A stretch of 54,277 nucleotides of DNA from Rhizobium sp. CCGE 510 (GTDB lineage Bacteria; Pseudomonadota; Alphaproteobacteria; Rhizobiales; Rhizobiaceae). Below are positions 8,765 through 18,206 of this stretch, piece after piece; position 1 is the first letter of the stretch; each line of letters begins with the position of its first letter. Both the position numbers and the translations under genes were made by a program. The stretch spans positions 1 through 54,277 of the forward strand of contig NZ_AEYF01000043.1 in assembly GCF_000292525.1 (NCBI RefSeq), written 5' to 3'. Under the pieces are notes generated by a model. The model was not told where the DNA came from. It did not search any database and saw only the letters and a program-made list of their open reading frames with translations.

Positions 8765-11074
8765 TTATTTTCGCTTCATCGCTTCGGCGAGTGCGGCGCC
8801 AAAAGCACCCTGGCTTTCCGGTTTTGGGGCGGCAGGCCGGCGCTCGTTCTGCAGCTTGGAGTTTTGGTTTCCGCGAGAATCACCCCGCGGCGCAGATGCC
8901 GAAGAACCGTCATCGCGCTTCATCGAGAGCGCGATGCGTTTGCGCTTGGCATCGACCTCGACGACCCGCACCTTGACGACATCGCCCGCCTTGACAACCT
9001 CGTGGGGATCCTTGACGAAGCGGTCGGCAAGCTGGGACACATGCACCAGCCCATCCTGGTGCACGCCGATATCGACGAAAGCGCCGAAGGCGGCGACATT
9101 GGTCACCGTTCCCTCAAGCACCATGCCGGGCTTGAGGTCGGAAATTTCGTTGACGCCCTCGGCGAAGGTCGCGGTCTTGAAGCTCGGACGCGGGTCGCGA
9201 CCCGGCTTTTCCAGCTCCGAGATGATGTCCCTGACCGTCGGCAGACCGAATTTCTCGTCGATGAACTGGCGCGGATCGACCGATTTCAGCACGGCGCTAT
9301 CACCCATCAGCGCGCGCAGATCACGGCCGCAGGCGGCGACGATCTTCTTGGCGACGCCGTAGGCCTCCGGATGCACCGACGAGGCATCGAGCGGCTCCTT
9401 GCCGTTCGGGATGCGCAGGAAGCCGGCGCATTGCTCAAAGGTGCGGCCGCCGAGCCTGGCGACCTTCATGAGGTCCCGCCGGGTCTCGAAACGGCCCTCG
9501 CTGTCGCGGTGGCGGACGATGGCATCGGCGATCGAGGGCCCAAGGCCGGAGACGCGGGACAGCAGCGGCGCAGAGGCGGTGTTGAGATCGACGCCGACGG
9601 CGTTGACGGCGTCTTCGACCACGGCATCGAGCGAGCGCGACAGCTTCTGCTGGTCGACGTCGTGCTGATACTGGCCGACGCCGATCGACTTCGGCTCGAT
9701 CTTGACGAGTTCGGCCAAGGGATCCTGCAGGCGACGGGCGATGGAGACGGCGCCGCGCAGCGACACGTCGAGATCGGGAAACTCCGCCGCCGCGGTTGCC
9801 GAGGCGGAATAGACCGAGGCGCCCGCTTCCGAAACGATGACCTTGGTCGGCTTCGGCGCCGGCAACTCGGCCAGCATGTCGGCCACCAGCTTTTCGGTTT
9901 CGCGGCTGCCGGTGCCGTTGCCGATCGAGATCAGCTCGACATTGTGCTTGCGGATTAGCGATGCGAGTTCGACCTGGGCGCCGCGCACGTCGTTCCTCGG
10001 CTGGAAGGGATAGACGGTCGAGGTCGCAATCACCTTGCCGGTGCCGTCGACGACGGCGACCTTGACGCCGGTGCGGATGCCGGGATCGAGACCCATCGTC
10101 GCGCGCGAGCCGGCAGGTGCTGCGAGCAGCAGATCCTTGAGATTGCGGGCGAAGACATGGATCGCCTCCTCTTCGGCCCTTTCGCGCAGTTCGCGCATCA
10201 GGTCGAGCGAGAGCGACATGGAAAGTTTGACGCGCCAGGCCCAGCTTGCAACCTCCATCAGCCAGCGGTCGGCGGGGCGGCTCGCGCCGATCTCATAGGC
10301 TGAAGCAATCATGCGTTCGACCGGCTTGTTCGGAGAGGCGGTCTCGGCGTCGGCTTCGATCGTCAGCGTCAGCACCTCCTCGTTCCAGCCGCGCAGCATG
10401 GCGAGCGCACGGTGGCCGGGAGCAGTCGACCAGCGTTCGGAATGGTCGAAATAATCGGAGAACTTCTCGCCCGTCGCCTGCTTGCCATCGACGACCTTGG
10501 CCTTCAGCAGCGAAGCCTGACGCAGATGAGCGCGCAATCTGCCGAGCAGGTCGGCATTTTCGGCAATGCCTTCGGCGACGATATCGCGGGCGCCTTCGAG
10601 CGCCGTCTTCACATCGGGCACCTCAGCAGTGATGAAGCCTTCGGCGAGCCCCGCCGGCTCCCGGCCGCGGTCGGCAAGGATCGCCTCGGCAAGCGGGCCG
10701 AGGCCGCGTTCGCGCGCGATTTCGGCGCGGGTGCGGCGCTTCGGCTTGTAGGGCAGATAGAGATCCTCGAGCTCGGCCTTGGTCTCGGCACCAGAAACCT
10801 TCACCTTCAGCTCGTCCGTCATCTTGCCCTGGCCGGTGATCGATTCGACGATCGCGTCGCGACGGGCTTCGAGTTCGCGCAGATAGACCAGGCGTTCGGC
10901 GAGATTGCGCAGCTGCGTATCGTCAAGCCCGCCGGTCACTTCCTTGCGATAGCGCGCAATGAAGGGCACGGTGGCACCCTCGTCGAGCAACTCGATGGCG
11001 GCTTTGGCCTGTTCGGGACGGGCGTTGATTTCGGCCGAGATGCGGGCTGCGAGAAAACGGAGGTCTGCGGCCAT
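8765..11074 (-). CDS. tex: Tex family S1 RNA-binding transcription accessory protein
   Basis: The 769-residue protein has the Tex layout: an N-terminal helical region (PFIARYRKEVTGGLDDTQLR), a YqgF/RNase H-like domain (TMGLDPGIRTGVKVAVVD), helix-hairpin-helix segments (LLSRVSGLGPSIADAIV) and a C-terminal S1 domain near residues 645-720 (GTVTNVAAFGAFVDIGVHQD). Known relatives bind nucleic acid and affect transcription and virulence gene expression. The last 45 or so residues are a low-complexity, charged tail. The start MAADLRFLAARI follows TAGGAAATCCC. The gene is divergent from glyS. Confidence 0.94.
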   Translation of the reverse strand: MAADLRFLAARISAEINARPEQAKAAIELLDEGATVPFIARYRKEVTGGLDDTQLRNLAERLVYLRELEARRDAIVESITGQGKMTDELKVKVSGAETKAELEDLYLPYKPKRRTRAEIARERGLGPLAEAILADRGREPAGLAEGFITAEVPDVKTALEGARDIVAEGIAENADLLGRLRAHLRQASLLKAKVVDGKQATGEKFSDYFDHSERWSTAPGHRALAMLRGWNEEVLTLTIEADAETASPNKPVERMIASAYEIGASRPADRWLMEVASWAWRVKLSMSLSLDLMRELRERAEEEAIHVFARNLKDLLLAAPAGSRATMGLDPGIRTGVKVAVVDGTGKVIATSTVYPFQPRNDVRGAQVELASLIRKHNVELISIGNGTGSRETEKLVADMLAELPAPKPTKVIVSEAGASVYSASATAAAEFPDLDVSLRGAVSIARRLQDPLAELVKIEPKSIGVGQYQHDVDQQKLSRSLDAVVEDAVNAVGVDLNTASAPLLSRVSGLGPSIADAIVRHRDSEGRFETRRDLMKVARLGGRTFEQCAGFLRIPNGKEPLDASSVHPEAYGVAKKIVAACGRDLRALMGDSAVLKSVDPRQFIDEKFGLPTVRDIISELEKPGRDPRPSFKTATFAEGVNEISDLKPGMVLEGTVTNVAAFGAFVDIGVHQDGLVHVSQLADRFVKDPHEVVKAGDVVKVRVVEVDAKRKRIALSMKRDDGSSASAPRGDSRGNQNSKLQNERRPAAPKPESQGAFGAALAEAMKRK

Positions 11075-11179
11075 GGGATTTCCTATGTCGACGAAAGTTG
11101 CGGGACCATAACGGCGAAAAGCGGCAAGGCAATGCCCGACTGTGGTTTCCACAGCGGAAGTTGAGTGATTTGGGGGATC

Positions 11180-11374
11180 GGCAGGCGTGTTGCCGCGTGG
11201 CCCCCATCCGCCCTGCCGGGCACCTTCTCCCCGATGGGTAGAAGGGGACGTGCGGCAGCGGCCCATTCTTCGCCGCCGTCCGTGATGGAGGAAAGCAGTG
11301 CGACATATCCCTTCTCCCCTCGGGGAGAAGATGCAGGCAGGCAGATGAGGGGGCCACCCGGCAACACGCCTGCC
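11180..11374. repeat. Long inverted repeat between tex and glyS
   Basis: Outer arms of about 30 bp (GGCAGGCGTGTTGCCG...CCCCC on the left; GGGGGCCACCCGGCAACACG on the right) enclose inner CACCTTCTCCCC and CTTCTCCCCTCGGGGAGAAG blocks. It belongs to the same family as the element at 6515-6694. It occupies most of the 418-bp gap between the divergent tex and glyS starts, in which no gene is seen. Confidence 0.85.
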
Positions 11375-11492
11375 GGGTCGCCCTACCCCATCGCTCTCTT
11401 CCGTTTTTGCGGTTGTGCAGATGCGGCATTCTTTGATAGCAGAAGCAACGTTTTTGGATCGCCCTGCCCGCGGGCGCAAGGAAAAGATTGAC

Positions 11493-13607
11493 ATGCCAAA
11501 CCTTCTTCTCGAACTCCGCTCCGAAGAGATTCCGGCCCGCATGCAGCGCAAGGCTGCCGGCGACCTGAAGAAGCTGGTCACCGATGCGCTTGTCGAAGCG
11601 GGCCTGTCCTATGAGGGCGCGCGTGAGTACTGGACGCCGCGGCGGCTTGCGCTCGACATCCACGGCTTGACGGCGCGCTCCGGCGATGTGCGCGAGGAGC
11701 GCAAGGGCCCGCGCACCGATGCCAACGAGAAGGCGATCGAGGGCTTTCTGCGCGGCGCCGGCCTTTCGTCGGTTTCCGAGGCGCAGGTGGTGAGCGATCC
11801 GAAGAAAGGTGATTTCTACGTCGCGGTCATCTCCAGGCCGGGCCGTTCGGCCGAAGAGATCGTTGCCGAAGTGATGCCCGGCATCATCCGCGATTTTCCC
11901 TGGCCGAAGTCGATGCGCTGGGGCAAGGCTTCCACGAGACCAGGCGCGCTGCGCTGGGTGCGGCCGCTGCAGTCGATCGTCTGCACCTTCGGCCCGGAGC
12001 ATGAAGAGACCACCGTCATCCCCTTCGAGATCGACGGTATCACCGCTTCCAACATCACCTACGGCCATCGCTTCCACGCACCCGAGCCGATCACCGTCCG
12101 GCGCTTCGACGACTATGCTGCGAACCTGGAGAAGGCGAAGGTCATCCTCGACGCCGAGCGGCGCAAGGACATCATCCTGCACGACGCCCGCGACATCGCC
12201 TTCGCCAATGGGCTGGAGCTGGTGGATGACGAAGGCCTGCTGGAGGAAGTCTCCGGCCTCGTCGAATGGCCGCAGGTGCTGATGGGCAGCTTCGAGGAGG
12301 ATTATCTCTACATCCCCTCCGAAATCATCCGGCTGACGATCAAGACCAACCAGAAGTGCTTCGTGACCCGCAAACAGGTCGAGGAAACGCTGTCGAACAA
12401 GTTCATCCTGGTTGCCAATATCCAGGCGAACGACGGCGGCAAGGAAATCGTCCACGGCAACGGCAAGGTGGTGCGGGCCCGGCTTTCGGATGCGCTGCAT
12501 TTCTGGAAGCGCGATCAGGGCGACCTGCCGGATCTGGAGACGCTTGACGCTTCGGCGGCAAAGTTCGGCCTCGACCTGAAGAAGCCGCTCGACCAGCGCA
12601 TGGCCAAGCTCGATGCGCTCGATGTGACCTTCCATGCCAAGCTCGGCACGCAAGGAGCGCGCGTCGGCCGCATCCGGGCGCTGGCCAAGGAATTGGCCAA
12701 GATCATCGGCGCGGATGCGGTGCTCGCCGATCGCGCCGCCGTGCTCGCCAAGGCCGATCTTCGCACCGAAGCCGTCGGTGAATTCCCGGAATTGCAGGGC
12801 TTGATGGGCCGCAAATATGCGGTGCTACAGGGTGAGGATGCCTCCGTTGCCGCGGCGATCGAGGACCATTACAAGCCGCAGGGTCCATCAGACCGCGTGC
12901 CGGAGGACAAGGTGGCGATCACCATCGCGCTTGCCGACAAGCTCGACACGCTGACCGGCTTCTGGGCGATCGATGAAAAGCCGACCGGCTCGAAAGATCC
13001 ATTCGCGCTGCGGCGTGCGGCACTCGGTGTCGTCCGGATCCTGCTGGAGCGCAGGGTCCGCCTGCCGCTGCTGGCGACGACCAAGGACGCCGACCTGCTC
13101 TCCTTCTTCCACGACCGTCTCAAGGTCTATCTGCGCGACCAGGGTGCCCGCCACGACCTCATCGACGCCGTGCTGACAGCCGATGCCGACGATCTGTTGA
13201 TGGTGGCCCGCCGCGTCGAAGCGCTGACCGCCTTCATCACCTCGGAAGACGGCAAGAACCTGCTTGCCGGCAGCAAGCGGGCGACGCAGCTGCTCGCCGC
13301 CGAGGAAAAGAAGGGCACCGTGATCGCCGATGGCGTTTCGGCAGCACTGCTGAAGCTCGACGCCGAAAAGGAGCTGTTTGCGGCAATATCAGGTGCATCA
13401 AAAGAAGCGGCTGATGCCGTCGCCGGCGAAGATTTCCGCTCGGCAATGGCAGCCCTTTCCAAGCTGCGCGGCCCGGTCGACCGCTTCTTCGAAGAGGTGC
13501 TCGTCAACGACGAGGACGCCGCCATCCGCGCCAACCGCCTCGCCTTGCTCCGGTTGATCCGCGAGGCGACGGGAACGGTCGCGGATTTCTCGAAGATTTC
13601 GGGGTGA
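11493..13607 (+). CDS. glyS: Glycine--tRNA ligase beta subunit
   Basis: GlyS is the large subunit of the alpha2-beta2 bacterial glycyl-tRNA synthetase. The 704-residue product begins MPNLLLELRSEEIPARM, the conserved N-terminus, and shows the family segments WPKSMRWG, GDFYVAVI, SEIIRLTIKTNQKCF and, near the C-terminus, RGPVDRFFEEVLVNDED. Length is normal for the family. AAGGAAAAG precedes the ATG by several bases; starting at 11415 would add 26 unrelated residues. Its partner glyQ lies at 24781-25737 on the other strand, so the usual adjacent glyQS arrangement is broken. Confidence 0.96.
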   Translation: MPNLLLELRSEEIPARMQRKAAGDLKKLVTDALVEAGLSYEGAREYWTPRRLALDIHGLTARSGDVREERKGPRTDANEKAIEGFLRGAGLSSVSEAQVVSDPKKGDFYVAVISRPGRSAEEIVAEVMPGIIRDFPWPKSMRWGKASTRPGALRWVRPLQSIVCTFGPEHEETTVIPFEIDGITASNITYGHRFHAPEPITVRRFDDYAANLEKAKVILDAERRKDIILHDARDIAFANGLELVDDEGLLEEVSGLVEWPQVLMGSFEEDYLYIPSEIIRLTIKTNQKCFVTRKQVEETLSNKFILVANIQANDGGKEIVHGNGKVVRARLSDALHFWKRDQGDLPDLETLDASAAKFGLDLKKPLDQRMAKLDALDVTFHAKLGTQGARVGRIRALAKELAKIIGADAVLADRAAVLAKADLRTEAVGEFPELQGLMGRKYAVLQGEDASVAAAIEDHYKPQGPSDRVPEDKVAITIALADKLDTLTGFWAIDEKPTGSKDPFALRRAALGVVRILLERRVRLPLLATTKDADLLSFFHDRLKVYLRDQGARHDLIDAVLTADADDLLMVARRVEALTAFITSEDGKNLLAGSKRATQLLAAEEKKGTVIADGVSAALLKLDAEKELFAAISGASKEAADAVAGEDFRSAMAALSKLRGPVDRFFEEVLVNDEDAAIRANRLALLRLIREATGTVADFSKISG

Positions 13608-13633
13608 GAGCCGGTTTTCGGTTGGGTGCTTTA

Positions 13634-13922
13634 GGGTGACGCAGTGCTTGCGGCCGTGGGTCCTCGGGTCAAGCCCGAGGACGACGGAGGGTGGGGGGAG
13701 CCTATGCGGCAAGGATCGTAAGGGCGTCGTGATTTTGTAGGAATTTCTGTTGTTGTTTGCGTAATTCCCAGTCAAAACCGTTCGCGCACTTTGCTGGAAT
13801 TCCTCCCGACGTCTCGCCTCTTGCCCACCGTGCCTCCCCACTCTCCGTCATACTCGGGCTTGACCCGAGTATCCACGCCGCAAGCATTTCGCTTGAATTT
13901 GTTACGCTGCCGTCACCCTTGT
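13634..13922. repeat. Composite repeat: inverted element pair with another palindrome inside
   Basis: The left copy (about 13634-13714: AGGGTGACGCAGTGCTTGCG, then TCCTCGGGTCAAGCCCGAGG) recurs inverted on the right (about 13843-13922: ACTCGGGCTTGACCCGAGT, then CGCAAGCATTTCGC and CGTCACCC). Between them, 13759-13803 matches another family, GCGTAATTCCCAGTCAAAAC...TTTGCTGGAATTCC, also seen at 37203-37252. No gene is seen in this 418-bp glyS-mcp gap. Confidence 0.75.
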
Positions 13923-13953
13923 CAGTTCGAACACCAATGCAGTACTTGTTTCA

Positions 13954-13993
13954 AAACAACACGGCCGCCGGAGAACCGACGGCCGTGTTGTTT
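13954..13993. terminator. Rho-independent terminator of the chemoreceptor gene
   Basis: Perfect 14-bp arms AAACAACACGGCCG and CGGCCGTGTTGTTT flank a 12-nt loop. Read on the minus strand, it lies 33 bp past the chemoreceptor stop and ends in a T-rich run. It could also stop transcription arriving from glyS. Confidence 0.9.
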
Positions 13994-14025
13994 GGCGATA
14001 AGAACGCGTGTCGTCCCCGCGCCGT

Positions 14026-15849
14026 TTAAGCGGCGCGACGACCTTGATGCATAACGGAAGCAGCGCCGGCAGTACTGACGCGGAAGCCGCGGATGAGGTC
14101 GATGAGCTCGTCGGTGTCGGTGGCTAGCGTCTCGGCCGATGCCGTGGTTTCCTCGGCCATGGCGGCGTTCTGCTGGGTGGCGGCATCGAGCTGGTTCATC
14201 GACGATGAGATCGAGCGCAGCGTCGTGTCCTGTTCGGAGGCGCTGTGGGCGATCTTGGCGACGATCTCGTTGGCAGCCTTGATCTGGTCGGAGATCCGCT
14301 TCAGCGCCTCGCCGGCCTCGCCGACCAGCCGGACGCCGTGGTCCACCTGGCTGGAGGAGCGGGCGATCTGGTCCTTGATCTCCTTGGCCGCAGCGGCGGA
14401 ACGCTGGGCAAGCTCGCGGACCTCCTGGGCGACGACCGCAAACCCCTTGCCGGATTCGCCGGCACGCGCCGCTTCGACGCCGGCATTCAGCGCCAGGAGG
14501 TTGGTCTGGAAGGCAATCTCGTCGATGACGCCGATGATCTTGGTAATCTCCGAGGACGATTTCTCGATGCCGCTCATCGCTTCGATCGCCTGGGTGACGA
14601 TCGCATCGCTATGGGTCGCCTCGGTGCTGACCGAATGGACACGTTTGCTCGCCTCATGGGCGCCATCCGCCGTCTGGCGGACGGCGACGGTGAGCTCATC
14701 GAGTGCTGCCGACGTTTCCTCCAGGCTTGCGGCCTGGCGCTCGGTGCGCTGCGACAGTTCGTTGGAGGCGCGGCGGATCTCTTCCTTGCTGGTGCCGATA
14801 TCGGTGCCCTTGGCGCTGACCTTGGCCATGGCGGCTTCGAGATGCGACAGCGCATCGTTGAAGTTGTCGCGAAGGGCGGCATATTTCTGGCCGAGCTCGG
14901 CGCAGCGGACGGTGAGATCGCCTCGCGCAATCATCTCCAGCGCCTGGCCGATGGTGGTCACCACCTTGGCCTGGAGCGTCGTTTCGTCCTGCTGCTGACG
15001 CAGGTTGTTCTCGCGCTCGTTTTCCAGCGCCAACTGCTGAGCCGCCTCGCGATCCGACATCGCATGGCGTTCCCGGATTTTTTCCTGCAGCGACTGGGTC
15101 GCCTTGGCCATCATGCCGACCTCATTGTTCATGCCGGTATGCGGGATGGCGATGGAAACGTCCTCCTCGGCCACCGCCTTCAGGGCGGCATGGACGTTGT
15201 TGAGAGGGCCCGTGATGCCGCGGATAACGAAGTAGGCGGCCACAATAGCAAGGAAGAACAGGATGATGCTGCCGGAGAGCGCGGTCAGGATCGTGCGGTT
15301 GATCTGAGCATCGAGATCCTCCATGTAGACGCCGGTGACGACGACGACCTTCCAAGGGTCGAAGGCCTGTGCATAGGCCGTCTTACGAAAATCGCCAGCC
15401 GGCTGACCCGGTTTGGCTGTCGAATAATACTCGACGAGACCGCCGCCCTGCTGGCCGAGCTTCACCAGCTCTTCGCGATAGAGCTTGCCTTTGCTGTCCG
15501 GCTGGCCCTTGTTGATCTGCCCGATTTTCGAGGCATCGAAGTGGAACATCATCTGGATGTCGTAGCTGTAGCCGAAGAAATAACCATCGGGATCGTATTT
15601 CATCGCATTGACGGTGGCGTAAGCCTGCTTCTGCGCGTCCTCGAGCGTCATTTCGCCCGCGGTGACCTTGGCTTGGTAAAGCTTGAGAACGGAGACCGCC
15701 GACTGAACTTCGGAACGGAGCATGTCATAGCGCTCCTTGTAGATCGCATCGACCGAGGAGCGGATCTGCAGGGAGGTGGCGATCGCAAAGGCGATCATCA
15801 GGCCGATGACCAGCAATATGAGCTGCTTCGATATTTTTAGATTTTTCAT
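14026..15849 (-). CDS. Methyl-accepting chemotaxis protein with Cache sensor
   Basis: This 607-residue receptor has a membrane helix at about 8-27, a periplasmic single-Cache-type domain at about 30-185 (KYDPDGYFFGYSYD, VVVVTGVYMEDLDAQI), a second membrane helix at about 188-209, a HAMP segment, and a long cytoplasmic signalling domain with the conserved hairpin tip IDEIAFQTNLLALNAGVEAA. The ligand is unknown; this Cache type often senses small organic acids in other bacteria. The C-terminus (MHQGRRAA) lacks the pentapeptide that tethers CheR/CheB in some receptors. I chose the ATG at 15849 because GAGG sits just upstream. The gene stands alone. Confidence 0.94.
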   Translation of the reverse strand: MKNLKISKQLILLVIGLMIAFAIATSLQIRSSVDAIYKERYDMLRSEVQSAVSVLKLYQAKVTAGEMTLEDAQKQAYATVNAMKYDPDGYFFGYSYDIQMMFHFDASKIGQINKGQPDSKGKLYREELVKLGQQGGGLVEYYSTAKPGQPAGDFRKTAYAQAFDPWKVVVVTGVYMEDLDAQINRTILTALSGSIILFFLAIVAAYFVIRGITGPLNNVHAALKAVAEEDVSIAIPHTGMNNEVGMMAKATQSLQEKIRERHAMSDREAAQQLALENERENNLRQQQDETTLQAKVVTTIGQALEMIARGDLTVRCAELGQKYAALRDNFNDALSHLEAAMAKVSAKGTDIGTSKEEIRRASNELSQRTERQAASLEETSAALDELTVAVRQTADGAHEASKRVHSVSTEATHSDAIVTQAIEAMSGIEKSSSEITKIIGVIDEIAFQTNLLALNAGVEAARAGESGKGFAVVAQEVRELAQRSAAAAKEIKDQIARSSSQVDHGVRLVGEAGEALKRISDQIKAANEIVAKIAHSASEQDTTLRSISSSMNQLDAATQQNAAMAEETTASAETLATDTDELIDLIRGFRVSTAGAASVMHQGRRAA

Positions 15850-16092
15850 GAATCCTCGCAACGGGAATGGTGGTGCATTCCGGTGCGGTCTTCTACCGCT
15901 TGTGCGAGCGCGCCGAAAAAGACGACGCGTCTACCGCTGCTAAAACAACATGCTGCGACCGGTGCCCAACAATTGCGGCTCATCCGATAAGAAAGCTTTA
16001 ATTTTACTGTTCGCGACGCGAAATCCCTAAAAATCTGGGGGACACTGACAAAGCATGACCGCGCCCACTTTCGGCATCATGTTCCAAAACAG

Positions 16093-16126
16093 GAATGCAC
16101 CCTCGCTGCTCATCGAGGGTGCATTC
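16093..16126. other. Strong hairpin in the gap upstream of the chemoreceptor gene
   Basis: Perfect 13-bp arms GAATGCACCCTCG and CGAGGGTGCATTC enclose an 8-nt loop. It lies in a 378-bp gap with no convincing gene. A further degenerate palindrome (GCAATTCCGG...GAAATTGC, about 16199-16226) lies just downstream of the secreted-protein stop. It may be a terminator, a repeat or part of a small RNA; the sequence does not decide. Confidence 0.5.
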
Positions 16127-16227
16127 GGTCCACCGGTGGTGGAACCCCAAACGATCGAAACCTTGATCAGGCAGGGGCAGGGAACTTTTGATTTGCCGCA
16201 ATTCCGGACGTTAAAGCCGAAATTGCT

Positions 16228-16689
16228 TTAGAAACGCATCTTGAATTCTGAAACGTTTAGCGTCGCCGGTTGTTCCGCCATGCCGGCGACAACAGGTTTG
16301 GCGTCGCCGCCGATGACGGCTGCGGTCGTCGCGCTCATATCGATGCCATCGGCAGGCTGGGCAGAAGGCGCGGCGGCAATCATCGCTTCCGGGCTCGCCT
16401 TGCTGACGAAGACGACCGGCGAGCCGCCCATCCAGCCTTCAGTGCGATAGATCTTCTTTTCGCCGCCGACATCGCGGACTTCGCTGGCCTGGAGGATGCC
16501 GGGCTTGAGCTCCGGCACCGTATAGTCCTTCTTGGTCAGTTCGGCCCGCAGCGGCGGGCAAGCGGTACAGGTTTCGGTAATGATGCTGCCGTCAGCGTGC
16601 GGCGCGGTGTTGCCGATCACCTCGATGGAGGATGCCATCGCCGAACCGGCCATCAGCAGGATTGTCGCACCGAGGAAAATCTGACGCAT
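16228..16689 (-). CDS. Secreted hypothetical protein with CxxCPP motif
   Basis: A 153-residue product with a clear signal peptide (MRQIFLGATILLMAGSAMA) and mature N-terminus SSIEVIGNT. The mature part carries TCTACPPLRAELTKKDYTVP, in which two cysteines form a CxxC followed by two prolines, then LKPGILQASEVRDVGGEKKI and WMGGSPVVFVSK. I recognise it as a conserved rhizobial hypothetical, probably periplasmic. The CxxC might form a disulphide or bind a metal, but the function is unknown. GGAG lies 9 nt upstream of the ATG at 16689. The C-terminal third is rich in Ala and Pro. Confidence 0.8.
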   Translation of the reverse strand: MRQIFLGATILLMAGSAMASSIEVIGNTAPHADGSIITETCTACPPLRAELTKKDYTVPELKPGILQASEVRDVGGEKKIYRTEGWMGGSPVVFVSKASPEAMIAAAPSAQPADGIDMSATTAAVIGGDAKPVVAGMAEQPATLNVSEFKMRF

Positions 16690-16791
16690 CAACGCATCTC
16701 CGTCTCACTATGGGAGCGGTATAGCGCAGCTTTGTTTCCATCCCGTCAGGGGAAAGGGTAAAAATTTATAGAATGCGACGGTTTATACTCT

Positions 16792-16854
16792 ACAGCACCG
16801 CGCGTCTTTTCAGACGCGCAAAGGACGCTGTCCTTAAATCGATTCCGATTTAAG
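16792..16854. repeat. Double hairpin downstream of purD, GCGCGTCTT family
   Basis: The first hairpin has outer ACAGC/GCTGT and inner GCGCGTCT/AGACGCGC; the second has CTTAAATC/GATTTAAG around GATTCC. The first is clearly related to the element at 47456-47500. Lying 4-66 bp past the purD stop, it may terminate purD, though the T-run is weak. Confidence 0.75.
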
Positions 16855-16857
16855 AAA

Positions 16858-18141
16858 TTATGCAGTGTCCGAGCCCGTTTCACGCTCGATCGCCCGCCAG
16901 CCGATGTCGTGCCGGCAGAAGCCGTTTTCCCACTTCACCCTGTCGAGCAGCGCATAGGCGCGGTCCTTGGCCTCCGCGACCGTGCCGCCCAAGGCGGTGA
17001 CGTTCAACACGCGGCCGCCGGTCGCAACCAGTGCGCCGTTCTCCAGCGCCGTGCCGGCATGAAACACCTTCGCGCCCTCGCCTGCCTCAGGCACGGACAG
17101 GATCGGCGTGTTCTTTTCATAAGCGGCAGGATAACCTTTCGAGGCCATGACCACGGTCAACGCCGGATCGTCGTTCCATTCCGCCTTCACCTGATCGAGC
17201 GTGCCGTTGGCGGTGGCGAGCAGCAGCGGCAGCAGATCGCTCTCCAGCCGCATCATCAGCACCTGGCATTCCGGATCGCCGAAGCGGACATTGTATTCGA
17301 TGAGCTCCGGCCCCTTGTTGGTGATCATCAGCCCGGCGAAAAACACGCCGGAGAAGGGGTGACCACTCTCGGCCATGCCACGCATCGTCGGCTCGATGAT
17401 CTCCTTCATGGTGCGCTCGACCATTTCGGCAGTCATGACAGGCGCCGGCGAATAGGCGCCCATACCGCCGGTATTGACGCCGGTATCGCCCTCGCCCACC
17501 CGTTTGTGATCCTGGGCGGTTGCGAGCGGCAGCGCGTTCTTGCCGTCGCAGAGGCAGAAAAAGCTCGCCTCCTCGCCGTCGAGATAGGCTTCGACGACGA
17601 CTTCGGCGCCGGCCTCGCCAAAGGCGCCCTCGAAGCAGTCGTCGACAGCGGCCAAGGCTTCGTCCAGCGTCATTGCCACCGTCACGCCCTTGCCGGCGGC
17701 AAGGCCGTCAGCCTTGACGACGATCGGCGCGCCCTGATCGCGGATATAGGCTTTGGCTTTCGGCGCATTGTTGAAGCGCTGATAAGCGCCTGTCGGAATG
17801 CCGTAGCGGGCGCAGATATCCTTGGTGAAGCCCTTCGAGCCTTCGAGCTGGGCGGCAGCGGCGGAAGGGCCGAAGACCGTCAGGCCATCGGCTCGCAGCC
17901 GGTCGGCGAGGCCGGCGACCAGCGGCGCCTCGGGGCCGACGACGACGAAATCGATCGCCTTGTCCTTGCAGAAAGCGGCGACCGCTTCATGATCCTCGGT
18001 ATTGATAGGCACGAGGACGGCGTGTTCGCCAATGCCGGGATTGCCGGGGGCAGCGTAGAATTCCGTCATCAACGGCGATTGCGCCAGCTTCCAGGCAAGC
18101 GCATGCTCGCGTCCGCCCGATCCGATCAACAGAACCTTCAT
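16858..18141 (-). CDS. purD: Phosphoribosylamine--glycine ligase
   Basis: PurD joins glycine to phosphoribosylamine in the second step of purine synthesis. The 427-residue protein begins MKVLLIGSGGREHALAWKL, the diagnostic N-terminal motif, followed by an ATP-grasp domain (IVVKADGLAAGKGVTVA, GGMGAYSPAPVMT, YNVRFGDPECQ). Length is normal and no catalytic region looks disturbed. AAGGAAAGG precedes the ATG. It is the last gene of the minus-strand run, 65 bp downstream of the DUF2207 gene. Confidence 0.97.
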   Translation of the reverse strand: MKVLLIGSGGREHALAWKLAQSPLMTEFYAAPGNPGIGEHAVLVPINTEDHEAVAAFCKDKAIDFVVVGPEAPLVAGLADRLRADGLTVFGPSAAAAQLEGSKGFTKDICARYGIPTGAYQRFNNAPKAKAYIRDQGAPIVVKADGLAAGKGVTVAMTLDEALAAVDDCFEGAFGEAGAEVVVEAYLDGEEASFFCLCDGKNALPLATAQDHKRVGEGDTGVNTGGMGAYSPAPVMTAEMVERTMKEIIEPTMRGMAESGHPFSGVFFAGLMITNKGPELIEYNVRFGDPECQVLMMRLESDLLPLLLATANGTLDQVKAEWNDDPALTVVMASKGYPAAYEKNTPILSVPEAGEGAKVFHAGTALENGALVATGGRVLNVTALGGTVAEAKDRAYALLDRVKWENGFCRHDIGWRAIERETGSDTA

Positions 18142-18206
18142 GCGCCACCCTTTCCTTTTGCCTCTGGCGGTTAAGGGCCAAGGGCCGAAAGGTCAAGCGG
18201 GAAAGC

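Noticed and set aside
16004..16201. Small open frame in the gap upstream of the chemoreceptor gene.
   Set aside because: It runs through a perfect hairpin and lacks a start signal; the hairpin is the more likely feature.
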